Source: an uncultured Prevotellaceae bacterium (GTDB lineage Bacteria; Bacteroidota; Bacteroidia; Bacteroidales; Bacteroidaceae). From it: a stretch of 64,000 bases of DNA. Shown in pieces: positions 52,361 to 61,353 of the stretch. A program made the translations under genes and the position numbers. The notes beneath the pieces were generated by a model. That model ran no database searches, had not been told where the DNA came from, and saw nothing but the letters and a program-made list of their open reading frames with translations. Location: NCBI GenBank assembly GCA_902762565.1, contig CACWOS010000005.1, forward strand, positions 19,996 through 83,995, in the 5' to 3' direction. Each line of letters begins with the position of its first letter. The first letter of the stretch is position 1.

Positions 52361-52415
52361 CAGTGTGCAAAAATAGCGAAAAAAAGTTATAAAACCTCGC
52401 TTTTCGTCATTTTAT

Positions 52416-52446
52416 TTTGTCATTATGCTGAAAAATCGTACTTTTG
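52416..52446 (+). promoter_or_regulatory. promoter of the DUF4923 gene
   Basis: TTTG (52416-52419), 19-bp spacer, TACTTTTG (52439-52446), 26 nt before the ATG at 52473. Confidence 0.65.
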
Positions 52447-52472
52447 CGCCATATTTTATTAAAAGATACGCT

Positions 52473-53099
52473 ATGAAGAAGAATTTAATGCGACTGATGA
52501 CTGCTGTGACGCTGATGTTTGCAGCTACAAGTGTAAATGCACAGGATATTGGTAGTATCCTTGGCAGTGTATTAGGTGGAGAACAAGGTGAAGATGCTAT
52601 ATCCGGACTCACTTCCATCTTTTCGAAGGACAAACAAGCCACTACTAATAATATAATAGGTACGTGGAGTTATACTGAACCAGCTATCGTGTTTACGTCA
52701 GATAATTTGCTTACTAAGGTAGCTGCCAAAGTTGCTGCCAATAAGTTGGAGGACAAGATACAATCGTATATGACGCAATATGGTGTGAAACCTGGCGCAT
52801 TAGTTCTGACCTTCAATGAGGACGGCACTTGTACGGAAACGCTGAATGGTAAGACCATGAAGGGTAATTGGGAAGTGAAGAACTCAAAGCTGATATTGAC
52901 ATTACGTGGTATCAAGGCGCTTCAGGTTACAACCCAGATTGACGGTAAGAAATTGCAGTTTGTGACGGATGCTACTAAACTCCTGAATCTTTTTAAGGCA
53001 GTTGGTGCCAAGTCGACCAATAAAAATATTAAGACTGTCACCTCGCTAATGAAGAGCGTGGATGGCATGCAGGCAGGTGTGACATTGACGAAACAATAA
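52473..53099 (+). CDS. secreted DUF4923 lipocalin-like protein
   Basis: 208 residues from the ATG at 52473; upstream frame starts inside the promoter. Signal peptide about 1-22 (VNAQ). After a Gly/Ser-rich linker, the mature domain has IIGTWSYTEPAIVFTSDNLLTKVAAKVAANKLEDKI and LTFNEDGTCTETLNGKTMKGNW, the lipocalin-like beta pattern of the DUF4923 family as I remember it from Bacteroides. Function unknown; probably periplasmic or surface. Confidence 0.82.
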   Translation: MKKNLMRLMTAVTLMFAATSVNAQDIGSILGSVLGGEQGEDAISGLTSIFSKDKQATTNNIIGTWSYTEPAIVFTSDNLLTKVAAKVAANKLEDKIQSYMTQYGVKPGALVLTFNEDGTCTETLNGKTMKGNWEVKNSKLILTLRGIKALQVTTQIDGKKLQFVTDATKLLNLFKAVGAKSTNKNIKTVTSLMKSVDGMQAGVTLTKQ

Positions 53100-53114
53100 T
53101 TTTTATACGAAATA

Positions 53115-53146
53115 TTTGGCGGTTTGACAAATAATTCGTACCTTTG
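53115..53146 (+). promoter_or_regulatory. promoter of rpsP
   Basis: TTTG (53115-53118), 20-bp spacer, TACCTTTG (53139-53146); leader about 60 nt. Confidence 0.75.
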
Positions 53147-53212
53147 CAGCCGCTATTACGAGATAGTAGCATGAAATTATAGTTAAACAATTAAAAAACA
53201 AACATTTAGACA

Positions 53213-53773
53213 ATGGCAACAAAAATCAGATTGCAGCGCGGCGGACGTAAGAGCTACGCATTCTATCGTATCGTTATCGCTGACGCTCGTGCACCACGTG
53301 ATGGTCGTTTCACTGAGAAGATTGGTACTTACAACCCAAACACCAATCCTGCCACAGTAGATCTTAATTTCGAGCGTGCACTTTATTGGGTCGAGTGTGG
53401 TGCACAGCCTACCGACACTGTTCGTAACATTCTTAGCCGTGAGGGCGTTTACCTGATGAAGCACCTGAAGGGTGGCGTTAAGAAGGGCGCTTTCGATGAG
53501 GCTACAGCTCAGAAGAAGTTCGATGCCTGGAAGGCTGACAAGCAGAAGGGTCTGGAGAAGGTCGCTGCTGACGAGGCTAAGGCAAAGAAGGATGCTGCTG
53601 CTGCCCAGTTGAAGGCTGAGAAAGCTCAGAACGAAGAGCAGGCTAAGAAAGTAGCTGAGAAGAAGGCTGCTGAGGCTGCTGCAAAGGCTGAGGCTGAAGC
53701 TGCCGCTGCTGCTGAAGCTGCTGCAGAGACTCCCGCTGAGGAGGCTGCCGCTGAGGCTCCTGCTGAGGCATAA
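53213..53773 (+). CDS. rpsP: 30S ribosomal protein S16 with long Ala/Lys/Glu tail
   Basis: 186 residues. The first 80 or so are classic S16 ([34 protein letters not shown]). S16 is usually about 80-90 residues; here residues 85-186 are an extra charged helix ending in an Ala/Glu-rich low-complexity stretch. Bacteroidetes S16 proteins have tails of this type, so the extension is probably real and perhaps solvent exposed. Strong promoter and terminator frame a single-gene unit. Confidence 0.95.
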   Translation: MATKIRLQRGGRKSYAFYRIVIADARAPRDGRFTEKIGTYNPNTNPATVDLNFERALYWVECGAQPTDTVRNILSREGVYLMKHLKGGVKKGAFDEATAQKKFDAWKADKQKGLEKVAADEAKAKKDAAAAQLKAEKAQNEEQAKKVAEKKAAEAAAKAEAEAAAAAEAAAETPAEEAAAEAPAEA

Positions 53774-53800
53774 CTTCAGAACGGACAAAAAAGTAATCGG

Positions 53801-53833
53801 TAGGGGCGGAGGTTTTTCCGTCCCTATTTTTTT
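53801..53833 (+). terminator. terminator after rpsP
   Basis: Stem TAGGGGCGGA/TCCGTCCCTA with a GGTTTT loop and one G-T pair, followed by seven T's. Confidence 0.88.
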
Positions 53834-53852
53834 CACTGCTACCTTAAATAAT

Positions 53853-55013
53853 ATGCATATCCTCGAAATCCCATCTTTCTTTCCGCCTTGTGGTGGATTG
53901 TTCTGTCTTGATCAGGCTAAAGCTTTATCGGCTTTGGGTCATGAGGTTCGTATATTGAGTAATGTGCAGTTGGGAGCGACCCTCAATACGAAAGATTATT
54001 TCACCCTACCTATAGGCCGATATGAGCATGAGATGGATGGCATTACCGTCTATCAGTCGTATCAACGTGGTTTGCCTAAAGTTATACGTTATAATGTTCA
54101 TCGTTGGGTAAATATAGTCTGTTCCATGTATATGGACTATACGAAAAAATATGGTAAGCCAGATATCCTTCACGCCCATTGTGCCAAGTGGGCAGGTTTT
54201 GCAGCCATGCTGCTTAGTAAGCGATATCATATTCCATATGTTATTACTGAGCATCTTTCCAAATTATTGTTCGAGGAAGAGTTTGGTCCGGCTCCTAGTG
54301 ATGCCTGGCAGATACCCATGCTGAGAAAGGCTTATAATGCAGCTTCGATGGTTGTACCTGTTTCCGAGGAACTTGTCAGTGATATTGCTGCCTATTTTGG
54401 AAACAATTATAGGTGGAAATCCCTGTCGAATATTGTTGATACCCAATTCTTCGCCTACAAAAGCCGTCCTGCTCTATCTGGGCGTAGTTTCCGTTTCTGC
54501 TGTTTGGCCAATTACTGGCCGCTAAAGGGCTATGATGTCTTGTTTGCTGCAATTATGCGGTTGCGCCAGCAAGGATTGAACGTGGAGTTGCATATTGCAG
54601 GCAAGGATACAGACTCAGCTGAATGTCGTTCGCAAATAGCTGAAGGTATGAAATCTTATGGTTTGCTGGATAAGGAAGGCGTTCGTCGTTTGCTTTACAA
54701 TTGCGATGCTTTGGTGCTTGCTACGCGTGGTGAGACACAGGGACTGGTTATATTGGAGGCATTAAGTACGGGAATACCTGCCATTTCTACTGAGGCAATT
54801 CCTCCAAGTGTCCGTCCTTCTGAGGGCTGTGTATTTGTTCCTGTTGATGATGCAGAAGCCTTAGCTGATGCTATGAAAAGAGCGATGTCTGGTCCTCAAC
54901 CTGAAGGTTTGCTATTGTCCGAGCATGTGCGCCAATTTGCTTCCCCTGAGGTGGTTGGACGTCAACTCAGCGAATTGTTCCGTTCAATAGTTCCTTCCTC
55001 TTCTTCCATTTGA
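53853..55013 (+). CDS. family 4 glycosyltransferase
   Basis: 386 residues. GT-B fold: N-terminal acceptor domain (PSFFPPCGGLFCLDQAKALSALGHEV), ILHAHCAKWAGFAA, YVITEHLSKL, and a C-terminal donor domain with the GT4 E-X7-E motif (EALSTGIPAISTEAIPP region). Retaining transferase using a nucleotide sugar, cytoplasmic. It is the first gene of a small glycan locus and overlaps the end of the convergent GT2 gene by 47 bp. Confidence 0.88.
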   Translation: MHILEIPSFFPPCGGLFCLDQAKALSALGHEVRILSNVQLGATLNTKDYFTLPIGRYEHEMDGITVYQSYQRGLPKVIRYNVHRWVNIVCSMYMDYTKKYGKPDILHAHCAKWAGFAAMLLSKRYHIPYVITEHLSKLLFEEEFGPAPSDAWQIPMLRKAYNAASMVVPVSEELVSDIAAYFGNNYRWKSLSNIVDTQFFAYKSRPALSGRSFRFCCLANYWPLKGYDVLFAAIMRLRQQGLNVELHIAGKDTDSAECRSQIAEGMKSYGLLDKEGVRRLLYNCDALVLATRGETQGLVILEALSTGIPAISTEAIPPSVRPSEGCVFVPVDDAEALADAMKRAMSGPQPEGLLLSEHVRQFASPEVVGRQLSELFRSIVPSSSSI

Positions 55014-55998
55014 CAAACAGACTTCTTGCCATCAACGCTATTTGCCAGGTGGTGTTGTTTGACATAATCAGGTTAGCAAATCGAATAGACTGATTGTCTG
55101 CCACATGCCATCGTTTCTTAAGTGTTCTTACCTCATCCCTCATAGCACTATTATGGCATCGGAAAGCATGCATTGACAGGGCAAAAATGCGTTGTCTGAA
55201 ATAATCATCAATACGATTGCTTTGGAGTTTATATTTATCGCAGAGATAATAGCTTAGATTGGTGACCTGCCTGACGAATCGGTATTGCTTTTCTTCGCTC
55301 TTTGTATTCGATATTGTAGCGTTTCCCACAGAATAGCTCAGTGTGATGTCAGATAAGTAGGCGATGCGTCCGTTTTTAGCCATGATGAATGATATCTGAA
55401 CGTCTTCACATCCAAAGTCTTTATTCCTAAAAAAATAGGTGTCCTCTTGGTATGCCTGTAAGAAGACATCGCGTCTATAAAGCGATGTGCACAGATGAAT
55501 GACAGGACGTTGTGTTTGTATGACGATATCCTCTAGGATTTCTGCTCCCTCAATAAAAGGACGTGTATGTTTGCTGTCGGCAGAATGAGGTGGATATGTC
55601 GTCCCCTTTTCCTCGTCGTAGCATAGCCAGTTGGTATGTACAAGTGTCACATCAGGATGTTCTTCTAAGATAGTGACTTCTTTTTCCAGTTTCAGTGGGT
55701 CAGTCCAAAAATCGTCGCCTGCACAGTCGGCAATATATTTCCCCTGAGCAGCCAACAGACAGTCAAAGTAGTTGTCTAGAACTCCTTTGTTTTGCTTGTT
55801 GGCAATAAGTCGTATGACGTTAGGATGCTTTTCCGCATAAGATTTGCAGATGTCCCGTGTATGGTCTGTCGAACAGTCTTCGCCAATGATAATTTCATAA
55901 GGGACATGACACTGTTGCATGAGTATAGAGTCCAAGGTACGGGCAATGGTGTCCTCTTGGTTATATGTACAAACGACAACAGATATCAGGTTCTCCAT
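54967..55998 (-). CDS. family 2 glycosyltransferase
   Basis: 343 residues. GT-A signatures: ISVVVCTYNQEDTIARTLDSIL, EIIIGEDCSTDHTRD, and the DXD-like CAGDDFWTDPLK; HLCTSLYRRDVF follows. The C-terminal end is basic (KWKKRKELL) and runs antisense over the last 47 bp of the GT4 gene. Its start shares one base with the stop of the upstream GT2 gene, so the two GT2 genes are coupled. Confidence 0.9.
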   Translation of the reverse strand: MENLISVVVCTYNQEDTIARTLDSILMQQCHVPYEIIIGEDCSTDHTRDICKSYAEKHPNVIRLIANKQNKGVLDNYFDCLLAAQGKYIADCAGDDFWTDPLKLEKEVTILEEHPDVTLVHTNWLCYDEEKGTTYPPHSADSKHTRPFIEGAEILEDIVIQTQRPVIHLCTSLYRRDVFLQAYQEDTYFFRNKDFGCEDVQISFIMAKNGRIAYLSDITLSYSVGNATISNTKSEEKQYRFVRQVTNLSYYLCDKYKLQSNRIDDYFRQRIFALSMHAFRCHNSAMRDEVRTLKKRWHVADNQSIRFANLIMSNNTTWQIALMARSLFVKWKKRKELLNGTIR

Positions 55999-56966
55999 TA
56001 TCTCTCTCTTTTCAGTAGTGGCAGAGTGTTTAGCAGAATGGTGCGTCCCAGCCGTGTGTTACTCATCTTGCGGAACCATTTGTATTTCTGCGAGTAGTCA
56101 CGATCGGGTAGGGGGAACAGACCCTTGCTGCTCAATTCATCAATGCAAGTGTTCAGTGCCTTTTGTGAACGTTGTTGTATGATGACTTGATAGATATAGT
56201 CCATCGTTAGTTGTGCCACGCGACGTTGCAGGGCTACACGGTCTACTTGAGGAACACGGTCGCACAGATACTGCAATCTGTCCAGCACACCACGGATGTC
56301 ATCAAAGCGCTTGGCCTTGCTTGCCTCATCGTCATGCGTGGTGATAGTGCCCTTATGCTTATAATAGTAATAAGCCTTGGCGTCAGTGGCACACACATGC
56401 TCAGCCCTAATCAGCAATTGGGGAGTAAACTCCTCGTCCTCATGCCAAATGCCAGGTGTGAAGCGTAGCTTGCTCAGAGTAGTCTGCTTAAACAGGTAGC
56501 CCCATGCCGTTGCGTGGATGTTATGTTTCAACATATATTCTGAGCCAGTCATCACCTTGGAATCGTTGAAATCCGTCTCAGAGCTGATGCTGCTGGTAAA
56601 ATCAAACATGACCATATCAATGTTGTCATTTAAGCGTATCAAGTCTAGACAATGTTCGTAGGGTGTCTGTATCAGATGGTCATCGGCATCTACGAACTGC
56701 AGATACTCGCCTTGGGCCATCTCGATACCTTTGTTTCTGGCCACACTGAGGCCGCCATTCTTCTGACGGACGTAGATAATCTCATCACCATACTGCATCA
56801 GACCGTTCATCGGGCTTACCCTTGAACCATCGTCTATGACGATAATCTCTCGCTCGAAGGGTCGGAGCGACAATGCCAGAATACTGTCGATACATTCGCA
56901 CAGCATTTGGATGGGTTGGTTATAATAGGTCAGTATGAAACTGACTAAAGGCATATCTTTATTCAT
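55998..56966 (-). CDS. family 2 glycosyltransferase
   Basis: 322 residues from the ATG at 56966. GT-A motifs: VSFILTYYNQPIQML, EIIVIDDGS, NGGLSVARNKGIEMAQGEYLQFVDADDHL with DXD; TPGIWHEDEEFTPQL gives the second acidic motif. First gene of a two-gene operon; its promoter box TAATTTTG (56975-56982, minus strand) is 8 nt from the ATG. Part of the glycan locus with the adjacent flippase. Confidence 0.9.
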   Translation of the reverse strand: MNKDMPLVSFILTYYNQPIQMLCECIDSILALSLRPFEREIIVIDDGSRVSPMNGLMQYGDEIIYVRQKNGGLSVARNKGIEMAQGEYLQFVDADDHLIQTPYEHCLDLIRLNDNIDMVMFDFTSSISSETDFNDSKVMTGSEYMLKHNIHATAWGYLFKQTTLSKLRFTPGIWHEDEEFTPQLLIRAEHVCATDAKAYYYYKHKGTITTHDDEASKAKRFDDIRGVLDRLQYLCDRVPQVDRVALQRRVAQLTMDYIYQVIIQQRSQKALNTCIDELSSKGLFPLPDRDYSQKYKWFRKMSNTRLGRTILLNTLPLLKRER

Positions 56967-56974
56967 TTCGTTGG

Positions 56975-57064
56975 CAAAATTACAAAAAAAAAATCACTTT
57001 ACGATAGCGGCAGCAATTTTTTCACTTTTCATTTTTCACTTTTCACTTCTTTTTTGTACCTTTG
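56975..57064. promoter_or_regulatory. divergent promoters of the GT2 operon (-) and flippase (+)
   Basis: Minus box TAATTTTG (56975-56982) and plus box TACCTTTG (57057-57064), each 8 nt from its ATG. Between them lie iterated TTTTCACT words (57018-57050). Confidence 0.6.
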
Positions 57065-57072
57065 CACTTCGT

Positions 57073-58557
57073 ATGAAGGAAAACAGCAAAGATAGCTATC
57101 AGCATATTCTGAAATATACGACGTTGTTTGGTGGCGTACAGGGTCTGATTATATTGATTGGTCTTGTGCGCAACAAGGCTATGGCTGTGCTGTTAGGTGC
57201 TGGTGGTATGGGTCTCAATGCGCTGATGGTGTCTGTGCAGACGTTTGCTGCACAGTGTACGAACCTCGGTTTGTCTTTTGGCGCTGTGCCTAAACTGTCG
57301 GAAATCTATGAGCAGGACGAAAAGGCAAAGCTAGACTATTTTGTGCAGGTCATTCGCTTATGGAGCCTGATAACGGCAGTTTTAGGATTATTATTTTGTG
57401 TCGCTGCCAGCGGATTGGTCAATCATATGACATTCACATGGGGTGACCATACTCTTCACTATGCCATGTTGGGCGTATCAGTAGCCATGATGGCTATTGC
57501 TGGAGGTGAAACAGCTGTGCTGAAGGCTACGCGACGGATGGGGTCACTGGCAAGAATTCAGATATATGGTGCCGTAGGTGCTGTAGTGCTGTCAGTGCCT
57601 CTATATTACTTCTGGGAACAATCTGGTGTTGTTCCTGCTATTGTTTTGATTGCATCAGTGAATATGTTGTTGACGGTATGGCACTCATATCGCTGCTGTC
57701 CGTTGAAGATAGTGTTTTCTCGTCGTCACCTGCGCGATGGCTTTGGTATGATTCGTCTGGGCTTGGCATTTGTGTTGGCTGCAGCTATTGGCAGTGGTGT
57801 TGAGATGGCTATTCGTGCCTTTCTGAATGTGGAGGGTGGTATGGCCGATGTAGGCTTGTATAATGCAGCGTTCATGATAGTCATTACCTATGCTGGTATG
57901 GTGTTTTCAGCTATGGAGACTGACTATTTTCCACGTCTATCGGCAGTGAATAAGGATATTGATGCGACGAATGAGACGGTAAACAAGCAGACAGAGGTGT
58001 CGTTGCTGTTCTTGTCGCCTATGTTGGTAGGTTTGTTGATGCTGCTGCCCGTGCTGATACCCATACTGTTCAGTCGCGACTTCCTGCCAGTAGTGGCAAT
58101 GGCTCAGATTGCTGTGCTTGCCATGTACTTCAAGGTGCTCACGATGCCTGTGTCATATATTACGTTGGCTCGCAGCCGTTCGTTATCGTTTCTGTTTTTA
58201 GAGTCCACCTATTTTGTGGTATTGATAGTGGCTATTGTGCTAGGCTATCGTTGGTGGGGCATTTGGGGAACGGGCTTGGCCATTGTGGTGGCTCATGTCG
58301 TGGAATTCCTGATGGTCTATGCTTATGCCTATTGGCAGTATAGCTTCCGTTCTACGTGGCGTGTTGGCGGCTATGCATTAGTGCAGATGACGATAGGCGC
58401 TTTGGCATATGCTGTTTCCCTATGGATGGAAGGTTGGACTTACTGGATAACAGAAGCCGCACTGACATTTGTCAGCACGGCTTATTCGCTTTATATCCTG
58501 CATCAGAAGACTCATCTTTGGGAGGCTTTGATGCGAAAGTTCAAGCAGATTGCTTAG
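57073..58557 (+). CDS. Wzx-type polysaccharide/O-antigen flippase
   Basis: 494 residues from the ATG at 57073, which is 8 nt after the -7 box; the frame upstream is a homopolymer-rich artefact. About 12-14 hydrophobic helices, MATE/MOP-superfamily pattern (HILKYTTLFGGVQGLIILIGLVRNKAMAVLLGAGGMG). Would move lipid-linked glycans across the inner membrane and fits the three nearby glycosyltransferases. No polymerase (Wzy) is visible in the window. It overlaps the convergent porin gene by four bases. Confidence 0.9.
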   Translation: MKENSKDSYQHILKYTTLFGGVQGLIILIGLVRNKAMAVLLGAGGMGLNALMVSVQTFAAQCTNLGLSFGAVPKLSEIYEQDEKAKLDYFVQVIRLWSLITAVLGLLFCVAASGLVNHMTFTWGDHTLHYAMLGVSVAMMAIAGGETAVLKATRRMGSLARIQIYGAVGAVVLSVPLYYFWEQSGVVPAIVLIASVNMLLTVWHSYRCCPLKIVFSRRHLRDGFGMIRLGLAFVLAAAIGSGVEMAIRAFLNVEGGMADVGLYNAAFMIVITYAGMVFSAMETDYFPRLSAVNKDIDATNETVNKQTEVSLLFLSPMLVGLLMLLPVLIPILFSRDFLPVVAMAQIAVLAMYFKVLTMPVSYITLARSRSLSFLFLESTYFVVLIVAIVLGYRWWGIWGTGLAIVVAHVVEFLMVYAYAYWQYSFRSTWRVGGYALVQMTIGALAYAVSLWMEGWTYWITEAALTFVSTAYSLYILHQKTHLWEALMRKFKQIA

Positions 58558-59666
58558 AATCTGAAGTCCAGCTCCACAGTACCCAGATTATAGCTGTGCT
58601 TACTGCCACTGAGTGGGATGGTCTTGTCGTTTACGCGGGCATACTCAAGGTGTAATTCCAAATTCTTGGTGAAGAAATAGTTCATACCGACTTCGTATGA
58701 TGTTTTGGCACGATTCCATTCCTTGTTGTCACGATAGCACTGGTAACGGGCCTTGGCGTACAGTTTGCTATTGATGACAGGCACAATACCGAAGGCATAC
58801 CAACCGTCAGCTTTGTCACCTAACCCCAAGTTAGATCCCCATCCCTGCGAATGTATGAATTCAGTACGGAAGGTATATCCATCCTTGTCATATTCTGCAG
58901 AGAGACAGTAGCGGTTCTTTTCCACACCACCTCGACTACCAGTCCATCCGAAGGCACCAATGCGAACACCTTGTATAGGCATAACCCACATGCCTCCGAT
59001 GATATCCTTGCGGTTGTCCTTGTCCGAAGAGTTGATACCTTCACCGTTATATACACCTACCTGATAGTGTAGCAGACGACGGCCATTGCTGTTGGGGAAC
59101 AGGTCACCTGCTGCCTGAATACCTATATCACGACCACCACTGGACTTCTCGCCCGTACGGTCGCCAAAGCCTGACAGGTTGTTGATGACGTCGGCATAAC
59201 CACGCCAGCCCTGTGTGATGGGGTGGGTAGGATTCTCAAAAGTGAAAGCACGCTTGAATTGTCCTACACGAACCTTAAACTCAGGATACTTTCTCCATTC
59301 CGTATATAAGTCTACCAACTGAACGGTAGGCTCACCAGGTCCTTTGGCATTGGTAGCCTGAATCTGCACGCGCCAGTCAAAGTCGGCAATCTTACCATCC
59401 AGAATCAGACGAGCTAGACGCAGGCTGAACGAATTAGCGTGATTCTTTTCGGCAATCTCGTTGCCATTGTCGTCCAAACCGCCATACTGATACTTGTCAT
59501 CAGCCTGATAGCGTAGCATGCTATATCCGCTGAACTTAATGTTCTTCACCCATGCAGGTACCTCGATGGTGGTCTTTTGATTCGATTCCTGCGATTCCAG
59601 TTCTTCTGCATTGATGCTGATAGCGGTTGCAGTCATCATTGCAAGGAGTAATGTCAGTCTTTTCAT
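58554..59666 (-). CDS. phosphate-selective porin O/P-like outer membrane protein
   Basis: 370 residues. Signal peptide about 1-20; then many alternating amphipathic beta-strands (RYQADDKYQYGG, FSLRLARLILDGKIADFDWRVQIQ, VRVGQFKRAF, YLFTKNLELHLEYARV-type) and a terminal aromatic residue (ELDFRF), a typical signal for outer membrane barrels. Family OprO/OprP; selectivity for phosphate is not shown by the sequence. Promoter: TATCTTTG (59698-59705) and TTTG (59726-59729), 20-bp spacer, minus strand. Confidence 0.87.
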   Translation of the reverse strand: MKRLTLLLAMMTATAISINAEELESQESNQKTTIEVPAWVKNIKFSGYSMLRYQADDKYQYGGLDDNGNEIAEKNHANSFSLRLARLILDGKIADFDWRVQIQATNAKGPGEPTVQLVDLYTEWRKYPEFKVRVGQFKRAFTFENPTHPITQGWRGYADVINNLSGFGDRTGEKSSGGRDIGIQAAGDLFPNSNGRRLLHYQVGVYNGEGINSSDKDNRKDIIGGMWVMPIQGVRIGAFGWTGSRGGVEKNRYCLSAEYDKDGYTFRTEFIHSQGWGSNLGLGDKADGWYAFGIVPVINSKLYAKARYQCYRDNKEWNRAKTSYEVGMNYFFTKNLELHLEYARVNDKTIPLSGSKHSYNLGTVELDFRF

Positions 59667-59697
59667 AACTTGTTATATTAAAGATTAGTATTTGGGG

Positions 59698-59729
59698 CAA
59701 AGATAAGCAATTTATCTTTAACTACCAAA
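59698..59729 (-). promoter_or_regulatory. promoter of the porin gene
   Basis: Minus strand TTTG (59726-59729), 20-bp spacer, TATCTTTG (59698-59705), about 30 nt before the ATG at 59666. Confidence 0.75.
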
Positions 59730-59744
59730 TATTTCTGTAATTAT

Positions 59745-61199
59745 TCAATTTCTTCGCTCCAATAAGACCACATTTTCTACGTGTGGCGTATGTGGAAACA
59801 TATCCACGGGTTGTACGGCAGCGACGCGATAGTCAACGTCCAGGTCGTGCAGGTCGCGTGCCTGTGTGGCAGGATTGCACGATACGTAGACGATGCGCTG
59901 TGGTGCAGCTCGGAGTATGGTTTTCACCACATCTGGATGCATACCAGCACGTGGTGGATCTGTGATGATGACATCGGGTCGTCCATGCTCAGCAATGAAG
60001 TCGTCCGTCAGTATATCCTTCATGTCGCCAGCGTAGAACAGCGTGTTTGTAATGCCGTTGATCTCGCTGTTAATCTTAGCGTCCTCAATGGCTTCAGGCA
60101 CGTATTCAATGCCAATCACCTTGCTGGACTTGCGAGCCACGAAGTTGGCAATGGTACCAGTACCAGTATAGAGGTCGTAAACCACCTCGTTGCCAGTCAG
60201 CCCAGCAAACTTGCGTGCTACTGAGTACAGGTGGTAAGCCTGCTCGGTATTCGTCTGATAGAATGACTTGGGCCCTACCTTGAACTTCAGGTCCTCCATC
60301 AGTTCGAAGATGTGGTCGTTGCCTTTAAAGGTCAATATCTCCTGGTCGCCAATGGTGTCGTTGCACTTCTGGTTGTCAAGATACATCAGCGCTGTAATCT
60401 GCGGGAACTTATCTGCGATATGCTGTAGCAGTCCCTTGGCCTGCTCCTCGCTCTGAGCCAGTGCTTCGTCTGATGTGCGATCATAGTGGAACTGGAAAAT
60501 GATGAGCCACTCGCCACTGGCTGAATTACGGATGATGACATCGCGCAACAACCCCACCTGAGCGCGTAGGTCGAAGAAACTCAACCCATGTTCAATGGCA
60601 TAGTCGCGCACTTCGTTACGTATCTGGTTGTGCAGATCGTCCATCAGCCAACACTTCTCGATGGGCAGAATCTTGTCGAATGCACCAGTGATGTGGAATC
60701 CGATAGCTGGCACATCCTTTAGGCTCTGACTCTCGTCGTTAGGCAATGTCTGAATCTGCTCCTTCGTTAGATATCGCTTGTTGGCACAACCGAAGTCGAG
60801 CTTGTTGCGATATGCCTGCGTATGTACCGACCCCAAGATGGGCATGAACTCAGGCAGTTCTATCTTGCCGATACGTGTTAGCTGGTCGTACACCTGCTGC
60901 TGTTTGAATTTCAGTTGCTCCTCGTAAGGCAGGTTCTGCCACTTACAACCCCCGCATACGCCGAAATGTTCGCAGAAGGGATTCGCGCGTACCTTACTTA
61001 ATTCTATAAATCTTACTACCTCGCCCTCGGCAAAGGAGTGTTTCTTGCGTCGTATCTGCACGTCGCACACATCGCCAGGCACGCAGAAGGGTACGAAGAC
61101 CACCAAGTCTTGCCAGTGGAACAAGCACTTGCCCTCGGCTGCCACAGTCTCTATTTTAACGCCCTCAAGGAGCGGTAACGGTTTCTTGTTTCTTGCCAT
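59745..61199 (-). CDS. rlmD: 23S rRNA (uracil-5-)-methyltransferase RlmD/RumA-like
   Basis: 484 residues from the ATG at 61199 (MARNKK). N-terminal TRAM-like domain; the [4Fe-4S] cysteines of this family in CEHFGVCGGCKW (about 83-94); SAM-binding Rossmann motif VYDLYTGTGTIANF; DPPRAGMHPDV; and the nucleophile region YVSCNPATQARDL. Makes m5U in 23S rRNA, but closely related proteins modify tRNA, so the exact target is family inference. The -7 box TAATTTTG is at 61218-61225 (minus strand). Confidence 0.92.
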   Translation of the reverse strand: MARNKKPLPLLEGVKIETVAAEGKCLFHWQDLVVFVPFCVPGDVCDVQIRRKKHSFAEGEVVRFIELSKVRANPFCEHFGVCGGCKWQNLPYEEQLKFKQQQVYDQLTRIGKIELPEFMPILGSVHTQAYRNKLDFGCANKRYLTKEQIQTLPNDESQSLKDVPAIGFHITGAFDKILPIEKCWLMDDLHNQIRNEVRDYAIEHGLSFFDLRAQVGLLRDVIIRNSASGEWLIIFQFHYDRTSDEALAQSEEQAKGLLQHIADKFPQITALMYLDNQKCNDTIGDQEILTFKGNDHIFELMEDLKFKVGPKSFYQTNTEQAYHLYSVARKFAGLTGNEVVYDLYTGTGTIANFVARKSSKVIGIEYVPEAIEDAKINSEINGITNTLFYAGDMKDILTDDFIAEHGRPDVIITDPPRAGMHPDVVKTILRAAPQRIVYVSCNPATQARDLHDLDVDYRVAAVQPVDMFPHTPHVENVVLLERRN

Positions 61200-61265
61200 A
61201 TTACTTATTTTAGACTGCAAAATTACAAAAAAAAGTCTAAAGAATAAATATTTTGCTCATTTTTC

Positions 61266-61296
61266 TTGCGTATGTGCAGAAAAACACGTAACTTTG
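61266..61296 (+). promoter_or_regulatory. promoter of ppdK
   Basis: TTG (61266-61268), 20-bp spacer, TAACTTTG (61289-61296), about 50 nt before the ATG at 61354. Confidence 0.7.
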
Positions 61297-61353
61297 CAAA
61301 ATTGAGAATTTATATAGCTTAAAGTATAATAATAACGTAATTTTTTTAATCGT

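Noticed and set aside
51479-58557. Complete capsule or O-antigen cluster
   Set aside because: Only four glycosyltransferases and a flippase; no polymerase, chain-length regulator or sugar-nucleotide synthesis genes, and it is interrupted by rpsP.
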